Below the pieces are notes generated by a model, which was not told the DNA's origin, did no database searches, and worked only from the letters and a program-made list of their open reading frames with translations. From NCBI RefSeq assembly GCF_017876115.1, contig NZ_JAGINO010000032.1, positions 1-64,000 of the forward strand: a stretch of 64,000 bases of DNA. The letters are read 5' to 3'. Shown piece by piece: positions 1-8,345 of the stretch. Each line of letters opens with the position of its first letter. Positions within the stretch are counted from its first letter, which is position 1. The DNA is from Azospirillum picis. GTDB lineage: Bacteria; Pseudomonadota; Alphaproteobacteria; Azospirillales; Azospirillaceae. The position numbers were made by a program, and so were the translations under genes.

Positions 1-185
1 AGCGGGAACGGCGGCTTGGACGGGTAGAACGCCTTCATCGCCAGGTGCAGCAGCACCGAGCTGTCCTTGCCCACCGAGTACAGCATCACCGGGTTTCGGA
101 ACTGTGCCGCAACCTCCCGCATGATGTGGAGGCTCTCGGCTTCGAGACGCTGCAGGTGGGTGAGGCGGACGGAGGAGAGGGGCAC
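1..185 (-). CDS. cysD: Sulfate adenylyltransferase subunit 2 (CysD), 5' part
   Basis: CysD is the small subunit of ATP sulfurylase; with CysN it makes adenosine 5'-phosphosulfate (APS) from ATP and sulfate. Only the first 61 or so codons lie in the window; the gene runs off the left edge. Reading the minus strand gives the typical CysD start (LTHLQRLEAESLHIMREVAA), then FRNPVMLYSVGKDSSVLLHL, which holds the SxGKDSS pyrophosphatase loop of the PAPS reductase/ATP sulfurylase family, then KAFYPSKPPFP. The GTG at 183-185 (MPLSSVRLTHLQ) is the best start because homology begins right after it; no clear Shine-Dalgarno sequence is seen. The gene is divergent from the glycan-export genes across about 280 bp. 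The homologous rhizobial NodP supplies activated sulfate for glycan sulfation, which fits the two sulfotransferases downstream. Identity is secure; the specific role is inferred. Confidence 0.9.
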   Translation of the reverse strand, partial: MPLSSVRLTHLQRLEAESLHIMREVAAQFRNPVMLYSVGKDSSVLLHLAMKAFYPSKPPFP

Positions 186-466
186 GGGCGGACACGAGCA
201 GATGGGTTTCGGGGACGGTCACGACGACGGTCGCGCCGGAGGATCAGGGCAAAGGGGCATCCCAGGGCCGGTGGTATACGCCCTTGCGTCCCTGTCCGGC
301 AATCGCTTCGCGGTCGCGGCAATAGTGCGTGACAGCCATCGCGCTCTAGAGTACCACAACGCCCTATGGCCTATGCGCCCGATACCGCGAATGAAAGGGG
401 GCCTGTTGCGTTGACGAGCGCTCCCGTGCCTTCCCCCCTTTGTCTTCTCGTCTGCACGATCCGCCC

Positions 467-1282
467 ATGAGCCTCCTGTTCGACTCTGCCGACCGCAGCC
501 AGACCGCGCGTGCTTACGAGGACCTGGTGACAGGGGTCACGAGTTGGTCACTGTGGGGTATGCTCGGTTGGCACGACATTCGCAAACGCTATCGGCGCTC
601 GGTGCTCGGACCCTTCTGGTTGACCTTGAGCATGGCGGTCCTGGTCGCCAGCCTCGGCCTCATTTATGGTTCGCTCTTCCGCTTCGAACTGCACAACTAT
701 CTGCCCTTTCTGGCACTCGGCTTGGCCATCTGGAGCTTCATCGCCGCCGTCTTAAACGAGGGCGGGCAGAGCTTCTTGGAGTTCGAAAGCCTGATCAAGC
801 ATGTGCGCATGCCGCTGTCGGTGCATGTGCTGCGCATCGTCTGGCGCAACCTGATCATCCTCGCGCACAATGCCGTCATCTTTGCCGTGATGGCGTTGTG
901 GCTTGGCCTGTGGCCAGGGGCGGCCGGGCTGCTGGTGCTGCCAGGTCTGGCGTTGCTGGTGACGAATGCGGTGTGGGTGGCGCTGCTGCTTGGGATCGCC
1001 TGCGCCCGCTTCCGCGACGTCCAACCGATCGCCGCCAGCGTGGTCCAGCTTCTGTTCTTCGTCACTCCGGTGATGTGGAAGCCGGAGTTGATGGCCGAGC
1101 GGCAATGGCTCATCTTGCTGAATCCGATCCATTACCTGATCGAGGTGGTGCGTGCGCCGTTGCTGGGCGAAACGCTGCCGCTGTCCGACTGGGGGGTGGC
1201 GGTGCTGATCACGATCGCCGGCTGGTCGCTGACCTTTGCGACCTACGTGCGGTTCCGCAAACGCATTGCTTATTGGTTGTAG
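467..1282 (+). CDS. ABC-2 type polysaccharide export permease (Wzm/KpsM-like)
   Basis: Inner-membrane permease of an ABC exporter for O-antigen, capsule or similar polysaccharide. The 271-residue product has the family layout: a short cytoplasmic N-terminus (WGMLGWHDIRKRYRRS), then six hydrophobic segments starting at LGPFWLTLSMAVLVASLGLI and ending in a helix before the basic tail VRFRKRIAYWL. Family motifs include the IKHVRMPLSVHVLR cytoplasmic loop and the FFVTPVMWKPE stretch. I chose the ATG at 467; an in-frame TTG at 440 would add nine residues, and neither has a clear ribosome binding site. The ATPase gene follows after 4 bp, so the two form one export unit. The family assignment is firm; the substrate is unknown. 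Confidence 0.9.
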   Translation: MSLLFDSADRSQTARAYEDLVTGVTSWSLWGMLGWHDIRKRYRRSVLGPFWLTLSMAVLVASLGLIYGSLFRFELHNYLPFLALGLAIWSFIAAVLNEGGQSFLEFESLIKHVRMPLSVHVLRIVWRNLIILAHNAVIFAVMALWLGLWPGAAGLLVLPGLALLVTNAVWVALLLGIACARFRDVQPIAASVVQLLFFVTPVMWKPELMAERQWLILLNPIHYLIEVVRAPLLGETLPLSDWGVAVLITIAGWSLTFATYVRFRKRIAYWL

Positions 1283-1286
1283 GCCC

Positions 1287-2099
1287 GTGGCTGCGATTCA
1301 CCTCGACCAGGTCTCCGTCGATTTCGTCGTCTATCAGGGCAGCGGGCGCTCCTTGAAGAAGACGCTCTTGCACTCCTCGACCAGCGGCATCATCCGCCAT
1401 GACGCCCAGCACCGCATCCAGGTGCACGCGCTGGATCGGGTGTCCTTGCGGCTGGAGCATGGCGACCGGCTGGGGTTGATCGGCGGCAACGGCGCCGGCA
1501 AGACCACCTTGCTGCGGGCGATGGCCGGCGTCTACGAGCCGACCACCGGCCGCATCCGCGTCGCGGGTCAGGTGACGCCGCTGTTCGACCTGTCGATCGG
1601 CTTCGACGGCGATGCCACCGGCTATGACAACATCCGGATGCGGGCAGCCTATCTCGGCGTCTCTCGCCAGGAGATCGAGGGCAAGATGGACGAGATCGCT
1701 GCCTTCACCGAGTTGGGTGGCCATCTCGATCTGCCGGTGCGGACCTACTCGGCCGGCATGATGCTGCGGCTGGCCTTCGGCGCCGCCACGGCCATCGACG
1801 CGGAAATCCTGCTGATGGACGAGTGGATCGCCGTCAGCGACGCCCAGTTCCTGGAAAAGGCCGAACGCCGGGCCGAGGAGTTCGTCGGCCGCGCCAGCAT
1901 CCTGGTGATGGCCTCGCATGTCGAAAGCGTGCTGCGCCGGCTATGCAACAAGCTGTTGTGGCTGGAAAACGGCCGCGTCGTCATGATGGGGCCGCTGGAG
2001 GAGGTGCTGGCGGCTTATCACGCGGCCACCGGGACGGGCGACATGGCGCGCAAGCGCGGCTCGCCATCCCTGACCGAGCAGCCGGCCATGCCGTCGTGA
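1287..2099 (+). CDS. ABC polysaccharide export ATPase (short Wzt/KpsT-like)
   Basis: ATP-binding subunit partnering the permease just upstream. The 270-residue protein shows Walker A (GGNGAGKTT, about residue 67), the signature region YSAGMMLRLAFG, Walker B (ILLMDEWIAV) and the switch histidine region (MASHVES), in the order of the Wzt/KpsT/TagH group. It stops soon after the nucleotide-binding domain and lacks the C-terminal carbohydrate-binding domain of long Wzt proteins, unlike the ATPase at 8346-9704. The GTG at 1287 is used because it lies 4 bp after the permease stop and gives the usual N-terminus (AAIHLDQVSVDF); an upstream ATG at 1236 lies inside the permease gene. About 195 bp without a recognisable gene follow. 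Confidence 0.92.
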   Translation: MAAIHLDQVSVDFVVYQGSGRSLKKTLLHSSTSGIIRHDAQHRIQVHALDRVSLRLEHGDRLGLIGGNGAGKTTLLRAMAGVYEPTTGRIRVAGQVTPLFDLSIGFDGDATGYDNIRMRAAYLGVSRQEIEGKMDEIAAFTELGGHLDLPVRTYSAGMMLRLAFGAATAIDAEILLMDEWIAVSDAQFLEKAERRAEEFVGRASILVMASHVESVLRRLCNKLLWLENGRVVMMGPLEEVLAAYHAATGTGDMARKRGSPSLTEQPAMPS

Positions 2100-2294
2100 A
2101 CGAGGGGGGAGCCCGCCACGGGCGGCCTGCGCTCACTTGGCTGGGGTCCGCTGCCAAGCTACTGCCATTCGCCAAGGCGCTATTCAGAAATGCAGAGGGG
2201 AAAGCCCCCAATTGCCATCGGCCTTAGCCTTGCGGCGCCGTCTGCCAGCATGCTATCCGTATGAGCCTTTAAGACAATCAGCTGCCCCTTCAGA

Positions 2295-4514
2295 ATGACT
2301 TTCAGAACATTGATGGATAAACTGCGCGCCGCGCAGTCCTACAGCCCGTTCGTCCTGGAGCGATTTCTGGGGCCGATGCGGGCCGAAACACGGCTGGGGC
2401 GAACGCTCAATTTCATATTCTGGGCGAGTTGGCAGTCTGGTCGACGTGTTTTGCGGCTGGTGCGGCCGCGGCCCGTGGCCGTTCCGGCACCATCGACGGC
2501 CGTGGCTCCGGTGATCGAGGCGCCCAGGCCAGTTGAACCGGTGCGGCTTCCTGACCTGCGCAATGCAGAGCGCTGGTACGATGACGAAGCGCCGGACGTT
2601 TCCATCATCATTTTGAATTTCAACAAGGCGGAACTGACCCTCAAGTGCCTGGCCTCGCTGTGGGAGCACACCGCCGGCCACAGCTATGAGATCATCGTCG
2701 TCGACAACGGCAGTGCCGCTGAGGATTTCGCCATCCTGGCCAAGCACCACGGCCGCTCGACCCTGGTGCGCCTTGAGGCCAACCGCTTCTTTGGCGAAGG
2801 CAACAACATCGGCTTCGAGGCGAGCAGCGGCGCGTTCGCCATCTTCATGAACAACGACGTCACGGTGGAGCCGAACTGGCTGGCACCGCTGATGCAGCCC
2901 TTCCTCGCCCATGAGGATTGCGGCGTGAGCGGGCCGAAATTCGTCTACCCCGACGGTCGCCTGCAGGAGGCCGGCGCCCTTCTCGACAAGGAAGGCAACG
3001 CGGTCCAGCTCGGCAAGTTCGGCAGCCCGGACGATCCGCGCTTCAACCAGCCGCGCACCGTCGATTACGTCTCGGCAGCCACCGTCGCCATGCGTCGCGA
3101 CACCTTCCGGACAGTGCTCGGCTTCGATCTTATGTGGGAGCCGGCCTATTACGAAGACAGCGATCTCTGCTTGAAGATCCGCCTGCTCGGGCTCAAGACC
3201 TACTACTGTCCGACCTCGACGGTGATCCATCACGAGAATGCCACCTCGTCCGATCAGCGGCATGGCCTCAAGCTCAACAACATCGTCGCGATCAATCGCA
3301 CGAAGTTCATCGAGCGCTGGGGCGAGGTGCTGCGCGGCGACGCGCCAAGCCCGTCCTCGGAGCTGTTCCCGGCGGTGCCCGCCAGCTGGACGCCCAAGGC
3401 CGGCAAGCGTGCCGCCCTGTACACGCCGTACAACATCATTCCCGGTGGCGGCGAGCGCTATTTGCTGACCATCGCTGAGGCGCTGCGGGGCGCCTACGAG
3501 GTCTTCCTGGTGACGCCGGAGCTTTTCAGCCGGTTGCGCATCCTGACGGTCGGGCGCGAGCTCGGGCTGACGCTGGACCATGTCCACACCGTGTCCCTGG
3601 CGCAAGCCGCCGCCATGCCGCGCTTCGACCTGTTCGTGGCGATGGGCAACGAGATTGTGCCGCCGGTGCCGGCGATGGGTGTCAAGAGCATCTTCCACTG
3701 CCAGTTCCCCTTCCCGGTGTCGGTGCATGAGCTGGCGCGGCGCTGGAGCTGGTGGGACGGCTATGAGGGGCTGGCGGTCAATTCCCCCTTCACCCAACAG
3801 CATGTCGAACAGCAGCTCCGCGGGTGTGGCCTGACGCCACGGCCGGTGTCGGTCGTCTACCCGCCGGTCGACGACATCGGCGTCGGCGAGGCGCAGTTGG
3901 GCGCCAAGGATCCGGTTATCTTGCATGTCGGCCGCTTCTTCACCGGCGGCCATTGCAAGCGCCAGGACCTGCTGATCCAGACCTTCCGCGACCACATCCA
4001 CGCCGCCGGCATCAAGGCCGAGCTGCATCTGGTGGGGTCGCTGCATCCGGAGGCCGAGCACCGCGACTATTTCCTGATGTGCCAGGAGCTGGCCAAGGAC
4101 CTGCCGGTGACCTTCCATCTCAACGCCTCCTCGGCCGACATGAAGGCGCTGTACCGCCGGGCCTCGGTCTATTGGCACGCCACCGGCCTCGACGTCGACG
4201 AGCAACTCAACCCGGAAAAGGCCGAGCATTTCGGCATCACCATCGTCGAGGCGATGTCCGCCGGCTGCATCCCGGTGGTGGTCAACAAGGGCGGCCCGCG
4301 CCACATCGTCGCACACGGGACGACCGGCTACCATTTCGACACCACCGGGGAGCTGGCCGAGCACACCGCCGCCATCCTGTCCGCCAACAACGCTGCCGCC
4401 ACCCTCGCCATGCGCCGGGCGGCGATCACGGGTGCCAAGCGCTTTTCCAAGTCGGCCTTCTCCGACTTCTGGCAGGAGCTGGACCAGAGCGTGGCGCTCG
4501 AGCCGACCAACTGA
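2295..4514 (+). CDS. Bifunctional glycosyltransferase, GT2-GT4 fusion
   Basis: A 739-residue protein with two cytoplasmic glycosyltransferase modules. After about 100 variable residues, a GT-A (GT2) domain starts at VSIIILNFNKAELTLKCLAS and carries the EIIVVDNGS nucleotide-binding strand and a metal-binding-like stretch (FMNNDVTVEPNW). The second half is a GT-B (GT4) domain opening with ALYTPYNIIPGGGERYLL. Its donor-binding motif near residue 645 reads EHFGITIVEAMSAGCIPVV, containing the E-x7-E pattern typical of retaining GT4 enzymes. Such fusions usually add two consecutive sugars to a lipid-linked glycan. The start at 2295 has no obvious Shine-Dalgarno sequence; ATG 2313 is an alternative. 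The next gene starts 12 bp after the stop, so the two are probably co-transcribed. Donors and acceptors cannot be told from sequence. Confidence 0.9.
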   Translation: MTFRTLMDKLRAAQSYSPFVLERFLGPMRAETRLGRTLNFIFWASWQSGRRVLRLVRPRPVAVPAPSTAVAPVIEAPRPVEPVRLPDLRNAERWYDDEAPDVSIIILNFNKAELTLKCLASLWEHTAGHSYEIIVVDNGSAAEDFAILAKHHGRSTLVRLEANRFFGEGNNIGFEASSGAFAIFMNNDVTVEPNWLAPLMQPFLAHEDCGVSGPKFVYPDGRLQEAGALLDKEGNAVQLGKFGSPDDPRFNQPRTVDYVSAATVAMRRDTFRTVLGFDLMWEPAYYEDSDLCLKIRLLGLKTYYCPTSTVIHHENATSSDQRHGLKLNNIVAINRTKFIERWGEVLRGDAPSPSSELFPAVPASWTPKAGKRAALYTPYNIIPGGGERYLLTIAEALRGAYEVFLVTPELFSRLRILTVGRELGLTLDHVHTVSLAQAAAMPRFDLFVAMGNEIVPPVPAMGVKSIFHCQFPFPVSVHELARRWSWWDGYEGLAVNSPFTQQHVEQQLRGCGLTPRPVSVVYPPVDDIGVGEAQLGAKDPVILHVGRFFTGGHCKRQDLLIQTFRDHIHAAGIKAELHLVGSLHPEAEHRDYFLMCQELAKDLPVTFHLNASSADMKALYRRASVYWHATGLDVDEQLNPEKAEHFGITIVEAMSAGCIPVVVNKGGPRHIVAHGTTGYHFDTTGELAEHTAAILSANNAAATLAMRRAAITGAKRFSKSAFSDFWQELDQSVALEPTN

Positions 4515-4526
4515 GTGTTGCCGCGC

Positions 4527-7500
4527 ATGGACACCCCTTTACCGCCCTCTGTGGCCGCTCCGCCTGGCGTGGCGGTGGCCGGCACCACCGCCATCATCGT
4601 GCTCGGGATGCACCGCAGCGGCACCTCGGCACTGACCCGCGCCGTCAACATCCTCGGCGCAGCGGTGCCGTCCAACCTCTATCCCGCCTTGCCCAGCAAC
4701 CCGCTGGGTCACTGGGAATCGAACGACCTCATCGCCCTGCACGACGAGATCCTCGCTTCGGTCGGGCTGGCCTATGACGGGCTGGGGCCGTTCCCGCAGG
4801 CGTGGTTCGCCACCCCGCAGGCCGAGGCCATGGTCGACCGCCTGGTCGGGGTGCTGCACCGTGATTTCGCCGGCGCGCCGCTCTTCGTCCTCAAGGACCC
4901 GCGGATCTGCCGCCTGGTCCCGTTGTGGCTGCGCGTGCTCGCGCGCTTCGGGGCGCGCCCGGTCTTCTTGGTTCCCATCCGCCATCCCTTCGAGGTCGCC
5001 GGCTCGCTGTTCAAGCGCAACGGCTTCAGCCGCGAGAAGTCGTTGCTGCTGTGGCTGCGCCACATGGCCGAGGCGGAGCCGGCGACGCGCGGGCAGGAGC
5101 GCTGCTTCCTGACCTATGATGCCCTGCTCGCCGACTGGCGCCGTACGCTCGGGCAGGCTGGACAGGCCCTCCGCCTCGCCTGGCCGCAGCCGTTCGAGCG
5201 TGTCGCCGACCAGATGGGCAAGGAGCTGTCGCCGGTCTACCGCAACAACCGGGCGGCGGATGACGAGCAGGCGCTGGAGGCCGCCGCCCCCTGGGTGGCG
5301 CGGCTCTACCGCGCCCTGCACCGCCTCGTCGCCGATCCGGCCGATCGCCAGGCCTGCGCCGCCATCGACGCCGTGCGTGAGGCGCTTGGTGCAGGCGACC
5401 CGCTGTTTGCCCCGCTGCTGGCCAGCCAAGCGCCCGCACCGCTGCCGATGGCGGCGCCCGAGCCGGACGAGCCGCCTCCGCCTCCGGCCGTCGCGCCGGG
5501 GGCCGGACACGAAGCGGCGCCGGCACATCCGGCCCCGCGTCCGCCCGCCGACGGCCCGCTGCTGGCCTGGATCCGTGCCAAGCTGCCGCCTGACCGCCAT
5601 ACCGCCGAGACGATGGCGTTGGTGCGGGAGTCCGGCCTGTTCGATCCGCACTTCTACCTCGACAGCCATCCCGACCTGCGTCAGGGCGACATCGACCCGC
5701 TGCGCCATTTCGTCGAGCATGGCGGTGCGGAGGGGCGACGGCCCAACCCGCTGTTCGACAGCGTCTGGTACGGCGACCGCCACGGGATCACCGGCAACCC
5801 GCTGGTGCATTACCTGACCGGCGGCGAGGCCGCCGGCAACCGCCCCAACCCGGTCTTCGATCCGGCCTGGTACCGGCAGGCCTATGCGCCGGCGGGCTCG
5901 CCGCTGGCCGACTATCTGACCGGCGGCCGGCAAGCCGGCCGCTGGCCGAACGCGCTGTTCGACCCGGCCTGGTACCGCCAGGCCTATGAGCCGGCTGGCG
6001 ACCCGCTGCTGGAGTATCTGGCCAGCCGCGAGGACAACGAACGGCGCCCGAACGCGCTGTTCGACGTCGCCTGGTACCGTGCCACCTACCAGCCCGCCGC
6101 CGACCCGCTCGACGATTACCAGGCCGGGGGCTGGCAGGCCGGCCGCCGGCCCAATGCCTTGTTCGACGTCGCCTGGTACCGCGCCACCTACCAGCCGCCG
6201 GGCGATCCGCTGGCCGATTACCTGGCGAGCGGGGCGGCGGCCGGGCGGCGGCCCAACGCGCTGTTCGACGTCGTCTGGTACCGCCAGACCTATGAGCCGG
6301 CCGCCGATCCGCTCGTCGACTATCTTGCCGGCGGCTCGCAGGCCGGACGGCGGCCGAACCGGCTGTTCGACGTCACCTGGTACCGCGAGACCTATCGGCC
6401 CGAACAGGAGCCGCTGGTCGACTACCTCCATGGCGGCTCGGCCGCCGGCCGTTGGCCGAACGCGCTGTTCGACCCGATCTGGTACCGCACGACCTACCAG
6501 CCCGGCGACGATCCGCTGGCCGATTATCTGTTCACCGGCCCGGCGACCGGCCGCTGGCCGAACGCGCTGTTCGACCCGGTCTGGTACCGCGCCACCTATC
6601 ACCCGACGCTCGATCCGCTCGAGGATTACTTGAGCGGCGGTGTGGCCGCCGGCCGCTGGCCGAACGCGCTGTTCGACCCGGTCTGGTACCGCGCCACCTA
6701 CCAGCCCGACGCCGAGCCGCTGCATGATTATCTGCGTCCCGGGCGGGCGCACGAACGCAAGCCGAACCCGATCTTCGAGCCGGTCTGGTATGGCGACGGC
6801 CATGCCGAGCACATGCGCGGCGGTGAGCATCCGCTGGCGCATTACCTGCGCGAGGGCGGGCCGAAGGGATGGGCGCCGGCCTGGCTCTTCGATCCCGGCT
6901 TCTACCGCACCCAGCCGGGGGTGGATCTGGCGGACGGCCAGGATGCCCTGGCGCATTATCTGTGGACCGGGGCGGCACGCGGGCTGGCCCCGCACCCCAT
7001 CTTCACCGGCCAGGTCAGGGCCGGGGAGGGGGCCGCGGAGGGCGCGGCCCTCGCCCCCGGCTGGCTGGAGCATTGCGCGGCCACCCTGTCCCGCCCGGCC
7101 GCCGCCGGGGTCGACAATGCGCCGGTGCTCGCCTATTTCCGCCAGCGGCTGTGGCGGCACCCGCAGGGGCGGCGCCGGCTGGTCGCCGTCTCCCATGACG
7201 CCAGCCGCACCGGGGCCCCGCTCTACCTCCTGCGCCTGTTGCAACAGCTTGCCGCCGAACAGCCCGAGCTGGACATCGCCGTTCTGCTGATCGGCGGCGG
7301 CCCGCTGGCGCCGGCGTTTGCCCGGCTTGGCCCCACCTTCGATCTCTACCGCTACAACCGTGCCGCCCGGGTCGAGGCCGAGCAGGCGCTGCACGAGCTG
7401 AGCGGGCTGGCGGCGCAGGCGACGGTGGCCTTGTGCAACACGGTGGTCGCCGACCGCGTCGCCGAGGCGCTGTCGCAGGCCGGGGTGCCGGTCCTGTCGG

Positions 7501-8300
7501 TGCTGCATGAAACCCCGGCCTCGATCACCGAGTTCTACGGGGCCGAGCGCGTCCGGCGGATCGCCGCCTCGGCGCGCCGCATCGTCGCGGTGTCGGATGT
7601 GATGCGCGACGCCCTCATCGCCAGCTTCGGGCTTGCGCCCGACCAGGTCAGCCGTGTCCATGGCGGGTTGGTCCTTAATGGGCTGCTGCACGAGGGGGCA
7701 GGGGAGCGCGCAATGGCGCGCGCCGCCTTGCGGCGGTCGCTGGCGCTGCCGGAGGCGGCGGTGGTCGTGCTCGCCTGCGGCACGCCGGACTTGCGCAAGG
7801 GCTTCGACCTCGCGGTCCAGATGGCCAAGGAGCTGCGCGGCGGGGCTGTGCCGATCCACATCGTCTGGGTTGGCGGCGCCCTCAACCCCGACCAGGAGCA
7901 TTGGGCGCGCTTCCTGCTGCGGGTGAGCGGGGTGGAGGGCGTCATGCATTGGCTGGGGCCGACCGACAACCCGGCGCCCCTCTACCTGGCGGCCGACCTC
8001 TTCCTCCTGCCGTCGCGCGAGGACCCTTTCCCGCTGGTGGTGATCGAGGCGATGGCGGCCGGGCTGCCGGTGGTGGCGTTCGCGCAGGCCGGCGGCGCGG
8101 TGGAGGCGATCGCCGCGTGCGGGGTGAGCGTTCCCCTGCTCGACCTGAGGGCGCTGCGCGCGGCGATCGAGGATCTGGCCGGCGATCCGGAGCGCCGCCA
8201 AGCCTTGGGCGCGGCGGCGCGGCAGCGGGTGCTGTCTTACCTGACCTTCGAGCGGGTCGCCCGGGAGTTCACCGAGCTGATGGACGCGGTGGCCGGCTGA
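4527..8300 (+). CDS. Sulfotransferase / 34-residue repeat / GT4 glycosyltransferase fusion
   Basis: A 1257-residue multidomain protein. Residues about 18-260 form a sulfotransferase-like domain with the PAPS 5'-phosphosulfate loop (VLGMHRSGTSALTR) and a 3'-phosphate-binding-like strand (LVPIRHPFEVAGSLFKRN). A Pro/Ala-rich linker (about 300-350) leads to 13 tandem units of the pattern N-x-L-F-D-x-x-W-Y-R (369-822). The C-terminal third (about 890-1255) is a GT4 domain, with DLRKGFDLAVQMAKEL and the donor site LFLLPSREDPFPLVVIEAMA. The predicted role is coupled glycosyl transfer and sulfation of an exported glycan, with the repeats as spacer or binding surface. The ATG at 4527 is preferred over GTG 4515, which directly abuts the previous stop. 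The same FDPxWY repeat occurs, as I recall, in other alphaproteobacterial glycosyltransferases; joining it to a sulfotransferase seems unusual. Confidence 0.85.
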   Translation: MDTPLPPSVAAPPGVAVAGTTAIIVLGMHRSGTSALTRAVNILGAAVPSNLYPALPSNPLGHWESNDLIALHDEILASVGLAYDGLGPFPQAWFATPQAEAMVDRLVGVLHRDFAGAPLFVLKDPRICRLVPLWLRVLARFGARPVFLVPIRHPFEVAGSLFKRNGFSREKSLLLWLRHMAEAEPATRGQERCFLTYDALLADWRRTLGQAGQALRLAWPQPFERVADQMGKELSPVYRNNRAADDEQALEAAAPWVARLYRALHRLVADPADRQACAAIDAVREALGAGDPLFAPLLASQAPAPLPMAAPEPDEPPPPPAVAPGAGHEAAPAHPAPRPPADGPLLAWIRAKLPPDRHTAETMALVRESGLFDPHFYLDSHPDLRQGDIDPLRHFVEHGGAEGRRPNPLFDSVWYGDRHGITGNPLVHYLTGGEAAGNRPNPVFDPAWYRQAYAPAGSPLADYLTGGRQAGRWPNALFDPAWYRQAYEPAGDPLLEYLASREDNERRPNALFDVAWYRATYQPAADPLDDYQAGGWQAGRRPNALFDVAWYRATYQPPGDPLADYLASGAAAGRRPNALFDVVWYRQTYEPAADPLVDYLAGGSQAGRRPNRLFDVTWYRETYRPEQEPLVDYLHGGSAAGRWPNALFDPIWYRTTYQPGDDPLADYLFTGPATGRWPNALFDPVWYRATYHPTLDPLEDYLSGGVAAGRWPNALFDPVWYRATYQPDAEPLHDYLRPGRAHERKPNPIFEPVWYGDGHAEHMRGGEHPLAHYLREGGPKGWAPAWLFDPGFYRTQPGVDLADGQDALAHYLWTGAARGLAPHPIFTGQVRAGEGAAEGAALAPGWLEHCAATLSRPAAAGVDNAPVLAYFRQRLWRHPQGRRRLVAVSHDASRTGAPLYLLRLLQQLAAEQPELDIAVLLIGGGPLAPAFARLGPTFDLYRYNRAARVEAEQALHELSGLAAQATVALCNTVVADRVAEALSQAGVPVLSVLHETPASITEFYGAERVRRIAASARRIVAVSDVMRDALIASFGLAPDQVSRVHGGLVLNGLLHEGAGERAMARAALRRSLALPEAAVVVLACGTPDLRKGFDLAVQMAKELRGGAVPIHIVWVGGALNPDQEHWARFLLRVSGVEGVMHWLGPTDNPAPLYLAADLFLLPSREDPFPLVVIEAMAAGLPVVAFAQAGGAVEAIAACGVSVPLLDLRALRAAIEDLAGDPERRQALGAAARQRVLSYLTFERVAREFTELMDAVAG
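5745..6764 (+). repeat. Ten tandem 102-bp coding repeats
   Basis: Inside the fusion gene, ten consecutive units of exactly 102 bp (34 codons) run from 5745 to 6764, each starting with an Asn codon (AAC or AAT) and the motif NALFD or a close variant. One 38-codon unit precedes them (5631-5744) and two follow (6765-6992). The nucleotide sequence is strongly conserved around the codons for LFDPVWYRATYQP and for AAGRWPN, and variable in the middle. The strict unit length suggests expansion by unequal recombination. Confidence 0.95.
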
Positions 8301-8345
8301 GCCGCCACCGCGCCATCACCCGAGCGGCCGCCCGATCCGCCGTGG

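Noticed and set aside
5745..6764. Possible CRISPR or satellite array
   Set aside because: The 102-bp period, continuous open frame and lack of unique spacers show it is a coding repeat.
4539..8201. Minus-strand open frame of about 1220 codons opposite the fusion gene
   Set aside because: It mirrors the GC-rich, repeat-containing plus-strand gene. The translation is Arg/Gly/Gln-rich with no domain, whereas the plus strand has clear sulfotransferase and GT4 motifs.
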